This document shows positions 32,854-42,954 of a DNA stretch of 64,000 bases, piece by piece. The position numbers and the translations under genes were made by a program. Numbering within the stretch: position 1 is the stretch's first letter; each line of letters begins with the position of its first letter. A model generated the notes under the pieces. It made no database searches, had not been told where the DNA came from, and saw only the letters and a program-made list of their open reading frames with translations. Source of the stretch: Amycolatopsis oliviviridis (lineage in GTDB: Bacteria; Actinomycetota; Actinomycetes; Mycobacteriales; Pseudonocardiaceae); the NCBI RefSeq assembly GCF_014654365.1, contig NZ_BNAY01000012.1, positions 51,406 through 115,405 of the forward strand. The letters are read 5' to 3'.

Positions 32854-33342
32854 ATGGCGATGGGCGAGACGTGGGTGACCATGATCGGCAACCTGACCAG
32901 CGAACCGGTCCACCATCCGGAACGCGTGCACGGGCACGACGTCGTGTCGTTCGGCTTGCGGAGTGTCGAACGCCGGTACGACAAGGAAAGAGGGGAGTGG
33001 GGCGAGGGACGGCAGCTCGCGGTCAAGGTCACCTGCTGGCGGAAGCTGGCGATGGCGGCGTTCGCGTGCCTGAGCAAGGGCGATCCGGTGATCGTGGCCG
33101 GGCGGCTGCGCGGCGCCGAGACCGCCGAGGAGATCCCGGCACCTCTCGGTCTACCTGAGCTTGAGGCCTTCTCGATCGGGCCCAATCTCGCGCGGTGTTC
33201 GGCGGAGATCCAGCGGGCCGGGCGTGATCGGCCCCGGGCGATCCCGTTGTCGCGGCCGCCTGCCGGGAATCCCATGGTCACCGCGCTGGAGGACGCGCCC
33301 GTGGCGGGAAGTCCCGATGCTCGCTCAGTGATGTCGGGCTGA
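32854..33342 (+). CDS. Single-stranded DNA-binding protein paralogue (SsbB-like)
   Basis: 162 residues. An OB-fold domain: ETWVTMIGNLTSEPVHH at the start, then VSFGLRSVERRYDKERGEW, VKVTCWRKLAMAAFACLSKG and DPVIVAGRLRG. The C-terminus lacks the acidic tail (DDDIPF type) that housekeeping SSB uses to recruit repair proteins, so this is the second SSB known in mycobacteria (Rv2478c position). ATG 32854 or GTG 32851 follow an AGGAGAAAGG site. Two DnaA boxes upstream hint at control linked to replication. EttA follows in the same direction. Confidence 0.85.
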   Translation: MAMGETWVTMIGNLTSEPVHHPERVHGHDVVSFGLRSVERRYDKERGEWGEGRQLAVKVTCWRKLAMAAFACLSKGDPVIVAGRLRGAETAEEIPAPLGLPELEAFSIGPNLARCSAEIQRAGRDRPRAIPLSRPPAGNPMVTALEDAPVAGSPDARSVMSG

Positions 33343-33392
33343 CTGTCGGTAGTTCGGTGGTGACCGCCGTCAAGGTCCCGATCGGCTCGCTC

Positions 33393-33398
33393 TACGAT
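33393..33398 (+). promoter_or_regulatory. -10 box of leaderless ettA mRNA
   Basis: TACGAT lies exactly seven bases before ATG 33406. No ribosome site is present, so the mRNA should begin at the ATG. Confidence 0.55.
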
Positions 33399-33405
33399 CG
33401 CTTGT

Positions 33406-35082
33406 ATGGCCGAGTTCATCTACACCATGAAGAAGGTGCGCAAGACCGTCGGGGACAAGGTCATCCTCGACGACGTCAGCACCGCGTTCTACCCCGGCGC
33501 CAAGATCGGCGTGGTGGGGCCGAACGGCGCGGGTAAATCCACCGTTCTGAAGATCATGGCGGGGATCGAGCAGGCCAGCAACGGCGAAGCCTTCCTCCAG
33601 CCTGGCGCCAGCGTCGGCATCCTCATGCAGGAGCCGGAGCTCAACGAGGAAAAGACCGTCCGCGAGAACGTCGAAGAGGGCCTTGGCGACATCAAGGTCA
33701 AGCTCAACCGCTTCAACGAGGTCGCCGAGCTGATGGCGACCGACTACAGCGACGAGCTGATGGAGGAGATGGGCAAGCTCCAGGAGGAGCTCGACCACGC
33801 CGACGCGTGGGAGATCGACTCCACGGTCGAGCAGGCGATGGACGCCCTGCGCTGCCCGCCGCCGGACGAGCCGGTCACCCACCTCTCCGGTGGTGAGCGC
33901 CGCCGGGTCGCGCTGTGCAAGCTGCTCCTGTCCGCACCCGACCTGCTCCTCCTCGACGAGCCCACCAACCATCTGGACGCCGAAAGCGTGCTGTGGCTGG
34001 AACAGTTCCTCGCGAACTACGCCGGCGCCGTCCTCGCGGTCACCCACGACCGGTACTTCCTGGACAACGTCGCGCAGTGGATCATGGAGCTCGACCGCGG
34101 CCGCGTCGTCGGCTACGAGGGTAACTACTCGACGTACCTGGAGAAGAAGCGCGAGCGCCTCGAAGTCCAGGGCAAGAAGGACGCCAAGCTCGCCAAGCGG
34201 CTGAAGTCCGAGCTCGAATGGGTCCGGTCCAACGCCAAGGCGCGCCAGACCAAGTCGCGGTCCCGGCTGGACCGCTACGAGGAGATGGCCGCGGAGGCGG
34301 ACAAGCACCGCAAGCTCGACTTCGAAGAGATCCAGATCCCGCCGGGGCCCCGGCTGGGCAGCGTGGTCGTCGAGGTCGAGAAGCTGCGCAAGGGTTTCGA
34401 CGACCGCGTGCTGATCGACGGGCTGTCGTTCGACCTGCCGCGCAACGGCATCGTCGGCGTGATCGGGCCGAACGGTGTCGGCAAGACGACCCTGTTCAAG
34501 ACGATCGTCGGGCTCGAGGAGCCGGACGACGGCCGGGTCAAGATCGGCGAGACGGTCAAACTGTCCTATGTGGACCAGAACCGCGGCGGGATCGACCCGA
34601 AGAAGACGGTATGGGAGGTGGTTTCGGACAAGCTGGACTACATCCACGTCGGGCAGACCGAAATGCCCTCGCGTGCCTACGTCAGCGCGTTCGGTTTCAA
34701 GGGGCCGGACCAGCAGAAGCCGGCGGGCGTGCTCTCCGGTGGTGAGCGCAACCGGCTGAACCTGGCGCTGACCCTCAAGCAGGGCGGGAACCTGATCCTG
34801 CTCGACGAGCCGACGAACGACCTGGACGTCGAGACCCTGAGCTCGCTGGAGAACGCTCTCGAGCAGTTCCCCGGCTGCGCCGTGGTCATCTCGCACGACC
34901 GGTGGTTCCTCGACCGGGTCGCCACGCACATCCTCGCCTGGGAAGGCACCGACGAGAACCCCTCGCAATGGTTCTGGTTCGAAGGTAACTTCGAGGGCTA
35001 CGAGAAGAACAAGGTCGAACGTCTCGGCGCCGAGGCGGCTCGTCCGCACCGCGTCACCCATCGCAAGCTGACCCGCGACTGA
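33406..35082 (+). CDS. ettA: Energy-dependent translational throttle protein EttA (ABC-F ATPase)
   Basis: 558 residues, the usual EttA length. There are two ABC domains: Walker A GPNGAGKST and GPNGVGKTT, signatures LSGGERRRVALC and LSGGERNRLNLA, Walker B LLLLDEPTNHLD and LILLDEPTNDLD. The linker contains the charged P-site tRNA-interaction helices (KKRERLEVQGKKDAKLAKRL). There are no membrane helices. EttA binds the ribosomal E site and regulates the first peptide bond according to the ADP/ATP ratio. TACGAT seven bases before the ATG, without a ribosome site, suggests a leaderless mRNA. Its neighbour order matches Rv2477c. Confidence 0.96.
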   Translation: MAEFIYTMKKVRKTVGDKVILDDVSTAFYPGAKIGVVGPNGAGKSTVLKIMAGIEQASNGEAFLQPGASVGILMQEPELNEEKTVRENVEEGLGDIKVKLNRFNEVAELMATDYSDELMEEMGKLQEELDHADAWEIDSTVEQAMDALRCPPPDEPVTHLSGGERRRVALCKLLLSAPDLLLLDEPTNHLDAESVLWLEQFLANYAGAVLAVTHDRYFLDNVAQWIMELDRGRVVGYEGNYSTYLEKKRERLEVQGKKDAKLAKRLKSELEWVRSNAKARQTKSRSRLDRYEEMAAEADKHRKLDFEEIQIPPGPRLGSVVVEVEKLRKGFDDRVLIDGLSFDLPRNGIVGVIGPNGVGKTTLFKTIVGLEEPDDGRVKIGETVKLSYVDQNRGGIDPKKTVWEVVSDKLDYIHVGQTEMPSRAYVSAFGFKGPDQQKPAGVLSGGERNRLNLALTLKQGGNLILLDEPTNDLDVETLSSLENALEQFPGCAVVISHDRWFLDRVATHILAWEGTDENPSQWFWFEGNFEGYEKNKVERLGAEAARPHRVTHRKLTRD

Positions 35083-35098
35083 GGGCCGGGGGTTCCCC

Positions 35099-37636
35099 GT
35101 GGAAGCCAGCAAGCGCCAACGGCCGGGCTCGCCCACCACCATGGTGGGTGGGCGGACGGCTGCCACCGGGGGAACCCTGTCCGCTGTCGGCAGGTTGATC
35201 GAGCGTGCGGACGCCCTGCACCTGAGGGCGCCCGAACTCGCCCTGGTCCTCGGGGAGCGCGCGGCCGCGCTCGCCGAGGCCGCCGGTGCCGACGAGCAGT
35301 GGATCCGCGCGGAGAGTCTCGTGGTGACCGCTCGGGTGCGGCTCGGTGGCCGTCCCCGGACGGTCGGCCGGGCGGTGGCCGCCCTGCGCGCCGCCGAACA
35401 CGCGGGCTACGGCGACATCGCCGCCCGACTGAGGATCGACCTGGCGGTCTGCGCGCGCAGCGTCGGCATCCCGCTGACCGGCCTGGCCGCCCTGCGTCCA
35501 CTGCTGGCGGACCCCGCGGTCTCACCGGCGCACCGGGCCGAGGCGTTGTGCCACCTCGTCGGCTGCTTGGCGCAGTTCGGCCGCAAGGCGGAACTGGACC
35601 GGGTGCTCGCCGAGGCGGACAAGCTCGTGCTCGGCGACGGCTCGATGGCGGCGGATTCGCAGCTGCTGATCCGCGCGCTGCTGCGGGTCGGGGTGTCGGC
35701 GCACCGTCGCAGGCACGGCGATCTGACGTCGGCCGCCGATGCCGCGCGGACCGGGCTGGGCATGCTGGAAAAGCTCGGAAACCCCGACGACGACGGAGGT
35801 CTCGTCCGGGTCAGGCTGATCCTGCAACTCGTCTGCACGTTGCTGGACCGGGGCGACACGGAAATGGCGATGGAGGTCGCGCAACCGATCCTCGACGCGC
35901 CCGTCCGGGCCGCCGGGGTCGCGCCCGCCGCGTGGCTGCGGCTGGCGGTGGCCACCCGCGTCCTGCTGCCCGCGGGATCGGGGGAGGCCGCGGGCATGCT
36001 CGTCCGTGAGTCGGTCGCCGGTACCGAGGACCACAACCTCCACGCCGTCACGGCACGGCTGTGGCTGGAGCTCGCGCAGATCGAGGAACGGCTCGGCCGG
36101 GCCGAGGAGGCCATCGGCTGCCTGCACCGTTCGCGGGCCGCCGAGCATCTGCACGCCCGTGCCCGCAGGCAGGCGTGCAACGTGCTGGTCGGTGAGTTCG
36201 GCGCGGCCGAGAACGCCGCCGTCGACCTCGACGACGTCTTACGGACCGTCGCCACGCGGCCGTCCGCCGCCCCGGTTTCCACCCCTGCCTCGGCTCCGGC
36301 ACCGGCACCGGTTCCCGCACCGGAGGCGGCCGAGGTGACCGCGGTGATGGCGGCGATCGACGCGGCACCCTCGAAGCGGGCCGCCGCCGAGCCGCCGGTT
36401 CGCCGCGAGCAGCCTCGCCCCGTGCGGCAGAGCAGGCAGCCGGAACCCGCGCCGGTGCGGCACGCGCCGGTCGAGCCTCCGCGTCCCGTCGCACCCCCAC
36501 GGCCGGCGGAGCCCCCTGTGCCGCAGGTCGTGGAGGAGAAGGTCGAAGCGCCGGTACTCAAGCCGCCGTCCCGTCCGGAGCCGGCGCGGGAAGCCGCGGC
36601 GTCCGACAGCGACTGGCGCCGCCGGGTGCCGAAGAAACCGGCCATCAGATTCGAACCCAAGGCCGAACCCGCCGCGCCGAAGCTCATGCCGCCGCCGAAA
36701 CCGGAGCCCGCACCGCGTCCCGAGCCGGCGCCGAGTCCGGGACGACGCCGCCGGGAGGAGCCCGCGGTCCGCGAAACCCCCGCGGCTCACGAGGTCGCGC
36801 CTCAGGACCCCGCGGTCGCCCGTCTGGACACCCCGACCCCGGTCGTCCGGCAGCAGCCCGAAGTACCTGTCCGGTATGAGGAACCGGTGCCCGTACCGGT
36901 CCCGGAACCCGTTGTCCCGGAACTGCTTCTCGCTCCCGAACCCGCGGCCGAACCCCGGCAGCGGATGACCGCCGAGGCCGAGCCGCCACGTCCGCCGGGC
37001 ACCGCCGCCCCGTTGTGGGAGAGCGACGAGTGGGCGGCCGAAGAACGTGTCCGCCGGTCCGCCGCGCCTGCGTCGCGCAAGACCAGGCACGACGCCGAAC
37101 ACGGTTCCGTGGCGGCGAAATCGGTGCTGGACCGGCTCGGCATCTCCAGCACCGGCGGGGGGCGTGGGCGCCGTCGCGCGGACACCGCGGATCCCGTGCA
37201 TCCCGAGCCCGTCGCCGAGGAACGCGCCCACCGGGAACAGCCCCCGGCCGAGTACACCGAACCCGCTGTCCCGCTCGCGCCGCCGCCTCGGGAGGATCCG
37301 GCACCGCCGCAGAACGGCGGCGGCAGGCCGGGCGCCAAGGAAGAGGTCGCGGATCCGTGGCTGCCGCGCCTGCGGATGCCGCCCGCGCTGGACCCGCTCA
37401 CCGACACCGGCTCCTGGCGGCCGGTCACCCCGTTCCCGGAGAGCTACGCCCGTGCGATCGCGGAGGAGGAGCCGCCGCCGGACGCTGGTCTGGCCGATCT
37501 GCTCGCCCGCGCGCTCGCCGAGCATCAGGCGGGGACGGCGAGCGCCGCCGCGCTCGTGAAACAACTCGGCTCGCAGGACTCGGGAAAGCGTCCGGTCAAC
37601 GGTCACGACCGGCACCGCACCAACGGGAGCGACTGA
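35099..37636 (+). CDS. Large protein: helical-repeat N-terminus, Pro/Glu/Arg-rich C-terminus
   Basis: 845 residues. Residues 1-370 form a helical repeat array resembling TPR (RAPELALVLGERAAALAEAA, RLWLELAQIEERLGRAEEAI). Residues about 380-720 are very rich in P, E, A, R and V (for example APAPAPVPAPEAAEVTAV) and should be disordered. A short folded end has SWRPVTPFPESYARAIAEEE and a final helix. No signal peptide or membrane segment is seen. GTG 35099 lies 16 bases after the ettA stop, so it is probably in the ettA mRNA. It stands between ettA and the glutamate dehydrogenase gene, which are adjacent in M. tuberculosis. Function unknown. Confidence 0.8.
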   Translation: MEASKRQRPGSPTTMVGGRTAATGGTLSAVGRLIERADALHLRAPELALVLGERAAALAEAAGADEQWIRAESLVVTARVRLGGRPRTVGRAVAALRAAEHAGYGDIAARLRIDLAVCARSVGIPLTGLAALRPLLADPAVSPAHRAEALCHLVGCLAQFGRKAELDRVLAEADKLVLGDGSMAADSQLLIRALLRVGVSAHRRRHGDLTSAADAARTGLGMLEKLGNPDDDGGLVRVRLILQLVCTLLDRGDTEMAMEVAQPILDAPVRAAGVAPAAWLRLAVATRVLLPAGSGEAAGMLVRESVAGTEDHNLHAVTARLWLELAQIEERLGRAEEAIGCLHRSRAAEHLHARARRQACNVLVGEFGAAENAAVDLDDVLRTVATRPSAAPVSTPASAPAPAPVPAPEAAEVTAVMAAIDAAPSKRAAAEPPVRREQPRPVRQSRQPEPAPVRHAPVEPPRPVAPPRPAEPPVPQVVEEKVEAPVLKPPSRPEPAREAAASDSDWRRRVPKKPAIRFEPKAEPAAPKLMPPPKPEPAPRPEPAPSPGRRRREEPAVRETPAAHEVAPQDPAVARLDTPTPVVRQQPEVPVRYEEPVPVPVPEPVVPELLLAPEPAAEPRQRMTAEAEPPRPPGTAAPLWESDEWAAEERVRRSAAPASRKTRHDAEHGSVAAKSVLDRLGISSTGGGRGRRRADTADPVHPEPVAEERAHREQPPAEYTEPAVPLAPPPREDPAPPQNGGGRPGAKEEVADPWLPRLRMPPALDPLTDTGSWRPVTPFPESYARAIAEEEPPPDAGLADLLARALAEHQAGTASAAALVKQLGSQDSGKRPVNGHDRHRTNGSD

Positions 37637-37980
37637 CCGGACGACAGCAAAGGTCCCTTGCTTCGCCGCGGTGACCGTCGGACGGGACTGGAACGATTCA
37701 GCAAGCCGGGTGACGCCGCCGGTCGTTTCCGCGTGCGGCAATGGGTGCTGGTCACCCCCGGTGCGGCGGTTCGCGTGAAGGTCCGGACAGACCGCCGATG
37801 TGACCGGCGAGTAGCTGAACCGATCACGGCGATTCCGGTATCTGAGCAGGGAAATCTTCGACGGCCGGGAATGACCCGGCCTTGTGGAGCCGCCAGTCCG
37901 GCGCTGTAGGTTGGGTCTGGGCCGGTACAGAGTCGTGCCGGTCGCGGTGTCAATCTCGCTACTGTGGAGAGTTGCCTCAA
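37637..37980. other. 344-base gap before glutamate dehydrogenase, promoter expected
   Basis: No convincing gene. A TACTGT box at 37960-37965 is a candidate -10 for the dehydrogenase gene, and TTGTGG at 37882-37887 with TGTAGG at 37905-37910 (17-base spacer) is another, weak, promoter-like pair. No hairpin of note was seen. Confidence 0.35.
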
Positions 37981-40900
37981 ATGAGCTCGACGGGAGTCTC
38001 GTCCCTGCCCGGAAAAGATGTCGGCATCGAGGACGGCGCCCGGCGCCGGTCGGTGAACCCGGAGCAGATCCGGGACGACCTGATCGACGCCGCCGCGGCG
38101 TACGCCCCGGAGATCGGCGACCTGATCCGCCTGTACTACCGGCACATCCCGGCCGAAGAGATTCTCGGTGACGACCCGGTCGACCTCGTCGGCGCCGTCC
38201 GTTCGCACCTGCAGCTGGCGAAGGACCGGATGCCCGGCCGCCCCGCGGTGCGGCTGCTGAACCCGACGGGCCCCGAAGACGGCTGGACGCGTGAGGCCAC
38301 CGTCGTGCAGGTCGTCACGGACGACATGCCCTACCTGGTGGACTCCGTCGCGGCCGAGTTCGCGCGGGACGGGGTGCAGGTGCAGCGCATCGTGCACCCG
38401 ATCGTCGTGGTCAGCCGCGACCTCACCGGCGAACTGCTGGAGGTCCACCCGGACGCCGACCCGGCCGATCCGCCGTCGAACTCCGCGGCCGAGTCGTGGA
38501 TGTACATCGAGATCGACCTGGTGACCGACCCGAACCGCGCCCGTGAGCTGGACAACCGGCTGTCGTCGGTACTGGGCGACGTGCGCGAGGTCGTCGAGGA
38601 CACCGACAAGATGGCGGAGACGGCGTGCCGTCTCGCCGACGAACTGGACGAGAACCCGCCGCAGCTGGCCGCGAGCGAAGTCGCCGAGGGAGCCCGGCTG
38701 CTGCGCTGGCTCGCCGACGGGCACTTCACCTTCCTCGGCTACCGCCGCTACGAGCTGATCGACAACCCGCACCCGGACAGCGACGAACCCGCCCTGCGCG
38801 CGGTGCTCGCCACCGGGCTGGGCGTGCTGCGCCAGGACAGCCTGGCCGCGCGCAGCCTCACCGCCGGTCCCGACACGGCGGCGTCCGCGCTCGCGCCGAC
38901 GCTGCTCGTGCTCACCCAGGCGAGCGCGCCGTCCACCGTGCACCGCCCGGTGTACCCGTACTACGTCGGCGTGAAAACGTTCGACGACAAGGGAAACGTC
39001 ACCGGCGAACACCGCTTCCTCGGCATGTTCACCACCACCGCCCTGCACGAGAACGTGCTGGACATCCCGGTGGTCTGCAACCGGGTCCGCGAGGTCATCC
39101 ACCGCGCGGGCTTCCCGATGGAGTCCTTCTCCGGGCAGCGGATGCTCGAAGTGCTGCAGAACTGGCCGCGCGCGGACCTCTTCTCGGCCGACACCGACTC
39201 GCTGTACTCGACGACGACGGGTGCGATCACGCTTTCGGATCGCAGACGGCTGCGCCTGTTCCTGCGCCGCGACCCGTACGGCCGTTTCTACTCCTGCCTC
39301 GTGTACCTCCCGCGTGACCGCTACACGACCCGTTCGCGGCTCGCGATGCAGGAGGTCCTGCTCGAAGAACTCGAAGGCACGCAACTCGAGTACAGCGCGC
39401 GCATCGGGGAAACCGTGCTCGCGCAGGTGCACTTCATCGTGCACACCGATCCCTCGCAGCGGTCCGAGCCGGACACCCTGCGCATCCAGGAACGGCTCAA
39501 CGAAGCCGTCCGCAGCTGGGACGACCGGATGGTCGAGGCGATCCTCGCCGAGCGCCGCGAGCGCGCCGGGGACAGCGGTGTCGCGGTCGGCCTGATCGGC
39601 GAGGAGTCCGCGGGTGAACAGGGTCAGCGGTTCGCCGCGGTGTTCCCCGAGGGCTACAAGGAGGACTTCACCGCGCTCGAAGCGCTCGCGGACCTCCGTG
39701 CCCTGGAGTCGCTGACCGACGAGGGCGACCTGTCGCTGTCGTTCTACCTGCCCGCCGACGCCGAGGCGGGGGAGCGGCGCTTCAAGCTGTACCTGCGCGG
39801 CGAGGGGGTGACCCTCTCCCAGGTGCTCCCGGTCCTGCAGCGGATGGGGGTCGAGGTCGTCGACGAACGACCGTACGAACTGCGCCGCGAGGACGGCGGC
39901 CGGTCCTGGATCTACGACTTCGGCCTGCTGATCGACCCGCAGGTCCTCGACCACGCGGACCACGACCTCCGCACCCGCTTCCAGGACGCCTTCCACGCCG
40001 CCTGGCGCGGCGACTGCGAGGTCGACGGCTTCAACGGTCTCGTCCTGCGCGCCGGGCTCACCTGGCGGCAGGCGGCCATCCTGCGGGCCTACTCGCGGTA
40101 CCTGCGCCAGACGAAGATCCCGTTCTCGCAGGAGTACATCGAGAACACCGTCCTCGCGCACACCGACATCGCCACCGCGCTGGTGCGGCTGTTCGAGACC
40201 CGCTTCGACCTCTCGCTCGGCGAAGAGGTCCGCGCCTCGCAGGCCGACCAGCTCACCACCGAGATCGGCAAGCTGGTCGACGAGGTGACCAGCCTCGACG
40301 AGGACCGGATCCTGCGGCGGCTGATGGCGGTCATCCTCGCCACGCTGCGCACGAACTACCACGTCACCGACGAGAACGGGAACTCCCGCCAGTACCTGGC
40401 GCTCAAGCTCGACCCGAGCGCGGTGCCCGAGCTGCCCGAACCGCGGCCCAAGTACGAGATCTTCGTGTACTCGCCCCGGATCGAGGGTGTGCACCTGCGC
40501 TTCGGCGACGTCGCGCGCGGTGGCCTGAGGTGGTCCGACCGACGGGAGGACTTCCGCACGGAGATCCTCGGCCTGGTCAAGGCGCAGGCGGTCAAGAACG
40601 CGGTGATCGTGCCTGTCGGAGCGAAGGGCGGCTTCGTCGTGAAGCGCCCGCCGACGGCCACCGGTGACCCGGGCCTGGACCGTGACGCCCAGCTGAACGA
40701 GGGCATCGCCTGCTACCGGATGTTCATCTCCGGCCTGCTGGACGTGACCGACAACCGCGTCGAGGGCAAGACCGTCCCGGCGCCGGGCGTGGTCCGCCAC
40801 GACGGCGACGACAGCTATCTCGTGGTCGCGGCCGACAAGGGCACGGCGAAGTTCTCCGACATCGCGAACGAGGTCTCGGCGAACTACCGGTTCTGGCTCG

Positions 40901-42954
40901 GTGACGCCTTCGCCTCCGGTGGCTCGGTCGGTTACGACCACAAGGCCATGGGCATCACCGCGAAGGGCGCGTGGGAAAGCGTCAAGCGCAACTTCCGCGA
41001 GCTGGGCAAGGACACCCAGACCGAGGACTTCACCGTCGTCGGCATCGGCGACATGATGGGCGACGTCTTCGGCAACGGCATGCTGCTCTCCGAGCACATC
41101 CGCTTGGTGGCCGCCTTCAACCACATGCACATCTTCCTCGACCCGAACCCGGATTCGGCGACCTCGTTCGCCGAGCGGCGGCGGCTGTTCGACCTGCCGC
41201 GGTCGTCGTGGGAGGACTACGACCGCTCGCTGATCAGCGAGGGCGGCGGGATCTACTCGCGGTCGGCGAAGACGATCCCGTTGAGCCCGCAGGTCCGCGA
41301 GGCGCTCGGGCTCGCCGAGGACGTCACCTCGCTGGCGCCGAACGACCTCATGCAGGCGATCCTGCTGTCCCCGGTCGAACTGCTGTGGAACGGCGGCATC
41401 GGCACCTACGTCAAGGCCGAGCGCGAGAGCCACGCGGACGCGGGCGACAAGGCCAACGACGCCTTGCGCGTCAACGGGAACCAGCTCCGCGTCAAGGTGG
41501 TCGGCGAGGGCGGGAACCTGGGGCTGACCCAGCTCGGCCGGATCGAGTTCGCCCGCACCGGCGGCAAGATCAACACCGACGCGCTCGACAACTCCGCCGG
41601 CGTCGACTGCTCCGACCACGAGGTCAACATCAAGATCCTGCTGGACCACCTGGTCTCGACCGGATCGCTGGGCGCCGAGCAGCGCAACGAACTGCTGGAG
41701 CAGATGACCGACGAGGTCGGCGAGCTGGTGCTGGCCGACAACTACCGGCAGAACGCCGTGCTCGGCGTCAGCCGGGCGCACGCCGGGCCGATGGTCTCGG
41801 TGCACCAGCGGCTCGTCGCGGCGCTGGTCGCGAAGGGCGCCTTCGACCGCAAACTCGAAGCGCTGCCGAGTTCGGCGGAGTTCCGCGCGCTGGAGAAGGC
41901 GGGCGAAGGGCTCACGTCGCCGGAGCTGGCGACGCTGCTCGCGCACGTCAAGCTCGACCTGAAGGACGAGCTGCTGGCGAGCGAGCTGCCGGACTCCGAG
42001 GTGTTCTCGCGGCGTCTGCCCGAGTACTTCCCGAAGCCGCTTCGGGAGCGGTTCGGCGACGCGATCTTCCAGCACCCGCTGAAGCGCGAGATCATCACGA
42101 CGATGGTCGCCAACGAGGTCGTCGACGGCGCCGGGATCTCCTACGTCTTCCGCCTGATGGAGGAGATGAACGCGACCGCGACCGACGCCGTCCGCGCGTA
42201 CGCCGTGGTCACCCACGTCTACGACCTGCCCTCACTGTGGGCGCAGATCGACGCGCTGGACAACGTCGTGCCGACCGAGGTCGCGGACGAGATGATGCTG
42301 GAGACCCGCAGGCTGCTCGACCGGGCCGCCCGCTGGTTCCTCACCAACCGGCCGCAGCCCCTCGCGCCGCTCGCCGAGATCAACCGGTTCGGCCGGGTCG
42401 TCGGCGAGATGGCGCCGCGGGCGCACGAGCTGCTTCGCGGTGTCGAGTGCGCTTCGGTGGACGCGAACACCGAGCGGCTGATCGGGAAGGGCGTCCCCGC
42501 GGAACTCGCCGAACGGGTCGCGCTCCTGCTGCACACCTTCGGCCTGCTCGACGTCACCGACGTCGCGGAGCTCGCCGAGCAGCAGGCCGGGATCGACGCG
42601 GTGCACACCCCGACGGAGACGGCGGGCCTGTACTACGCGCTGTCCGACCACCTCGGCATCGACAAGATGCTGACGTCGATCAGCGGTCTCGAACGCGGCA
42701 ACCGCTGGCACGCGCTCGCGCGGCTGGCGCTGCGGGACGACGTCTACGGTTCACTGCGGGCGATCACGCTGGACGCGTTGCGGCACAGCGATTCGGGCAC
42801 CGACCCGGACGAGAAGATCGCGCACTGGGAGAAGACGAACGCCTCGAGGTTGCAGCGGGCTCGCGTCGCGCTGGACGAGATCAGCCAGTTCGGCAAACTC
42901 GACCTGGCGACGCTGTCGGTGGCGGCGAGGCAGATCCGGAGCACGGTGAGGTAG
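37981..42954 (+). CDS. gdh: NAD-specific glutamate dehydrogenase, large (180-kDa class)
   Basis: 1657 residues, the size of the L_180 class first described in Streptomyces clavuligerus (about 1650). It catalyses glutamate + NAD to 2-oxoglutarate + ammonia. The N-terminal half holds ACT-like regulatory repeats (ATVVQVVTDDMPYLVDSVAA). The catalytic core includes GGLRWSDRREDFRTEILGLVKAQ with KNAVIVPVGAKGGFV, and the nucleotide-binding part VVGIGDMMGDVFGNGML. The long C-terminal helical domain is also typical. ATG 37981 has GGAGAG about ten bases upstream. The stop TAG overlaps the thioesterase GTG by one base. Gene order equals Rv2476c. Confidence 0.96.
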   Translation: MSSTGVSSLPGKDVGIEDGARRRSVNPEQIRDDLIDAAAAYAPEIGDLIRLYYRHIPAEEILGDDPVDLVGAVRSHLQLAKDRMPGRPAVRLLNPTGPEDGWTREATVVQVVTDDMPYLVDSVAAEFARDGVQVQRIVHPIVVVSRDLTGELLEVHPDADPADPPSNSAAESWMYIEIDLVTDPNRARELDNRLSSVLGDVREVVEDTDKMAETACRLADELDENPPQLAASEVAEGARLLRWLADGHFTFLGYRRYELIDNPHPDSDEPALRAVLATGLGVLRQDSLAARSLTAGPDTAASALAPTLLVLTQASAPSTVHRPVYPYYVGVKTFDDKGNVTGEHRFLGMFTTTALHENVLDIPVVCNRVREVIHRAGFPMESFSGQRMLEVLQNWPRADLFSADTDSLYSTTTGAITLSDRRRLRLFLRRDPYGRFYSCLVYLPRDRYTTRSRLAMQEVLLEELEGTQLEYSARIGETVLAQVHFIVHTDPSQRSEPDTLRIQERLNEAVRSWDDRMVEAILAERRERAGDSGVAVGLIGEESAGEQGQRFAAVFPEGYKEDFTALEALADLRALESLTDEGDLSLSFYLPADAEAGERRFKLYLRGEGVTLSQVLPVLQRMGVEVVDERPYELRREDGGRSWIYDFGLLIDPQVLDHADHDLRTRFQDAFHAAWRGDCEVDGFNGLVLRAGLTWRQAAILRAYSRYLRQTKIPFSQEYIENTVLAHTDIATALVRLFETRFDLSLGEEVRASQADQLTTEIGKLVDEVTSLDEDRILRRLMAVILATLRTNYHVTDENGNSRQYLALKLDPSAVPELPEPRPKYEIFVYSPRIEGVHLRFGDVARGGLRWSDRREDFRTEILGLVKAQAVKNAVIVPVGAKGGFVVKRPPTATGDPGLDRDAQLNEGIACYRMFISGLLDVTDNRVEGKTVPAPGVVRHDGDDSYLVVAADKGTAKFSDIANEVSANYRFWLGDAFASGGSVGYDHKAMGITAKGAWESVKRNFRELGKDTQTEDFTVVGIGDMMGDVFGNGMLLSEHIRLVAAFNHMHIFLDPNPDSATSFAERRRLFDLPRSSWEDYDRSLISEGGGIYSRSAKTIPLSPQVREALGLAEDVTSLAPNDLMQAILLSPVELLWNGGIGTYVKAERESHADAGDKANDALRVNGNQLRVKVVGEGGNLGLTQLGRIEFARTGGKINTDALDNSAGVDCSDHEVNIKILLDHLVSTGSLGAEQRNELLEQMTDEVGELVLADNYRQNAVLGVSRAHAGPMVSVHQRLVAALVAKGAFDRKLEALPSSAEFRALEKAGEGLTSPELATLLAHVKLDLKDELLASELPDSEVFSRRLPEYFPKPLRERFGDAIFQHPLKREIITTMVANEVVDGAGISYVFRLMEEMNATATDAVRAYAVVTHVYDLPSLWAQIDALDNVVPTEVADEMMLETRRLLDRAARWFLTNRPQPLAPLAEINRFGRVVGEMAPRAHELLRGVECASVDANTERLIGKGVPAELAERVALLLHTFGLLDVTDVAELAEQQAGIDAVHTPTETAGLYYALSDHLGIDKMLTSISGLERGNRWHALARLALRDDVYGSLRAITLDALRHSDSGTDPDEKIAHWEKTNASRLQRARVALDEISQFGKLDLATLSVAARQIRSTVR

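Noticed and set aside
30658..32937. 759-codon minus frame antisense to CopD-CtaG
   Set aside because: Codon bias of the plus gene leaves this frame open; it encodes only R/H/Q/D-rich sequence and no domain.
33370..35166. 598-codon minus frame antisense to ettA
   Set aside because: ettA has two complete ABC domains; the antisense frame is a codon-bias artefact.
37603..42216. 1537-codon minus frame antisense to glutamate dehydrogenase
   Set aside because: Very long but it is the mirror of a conserved enzyme with high GC3; no recognisable domain.
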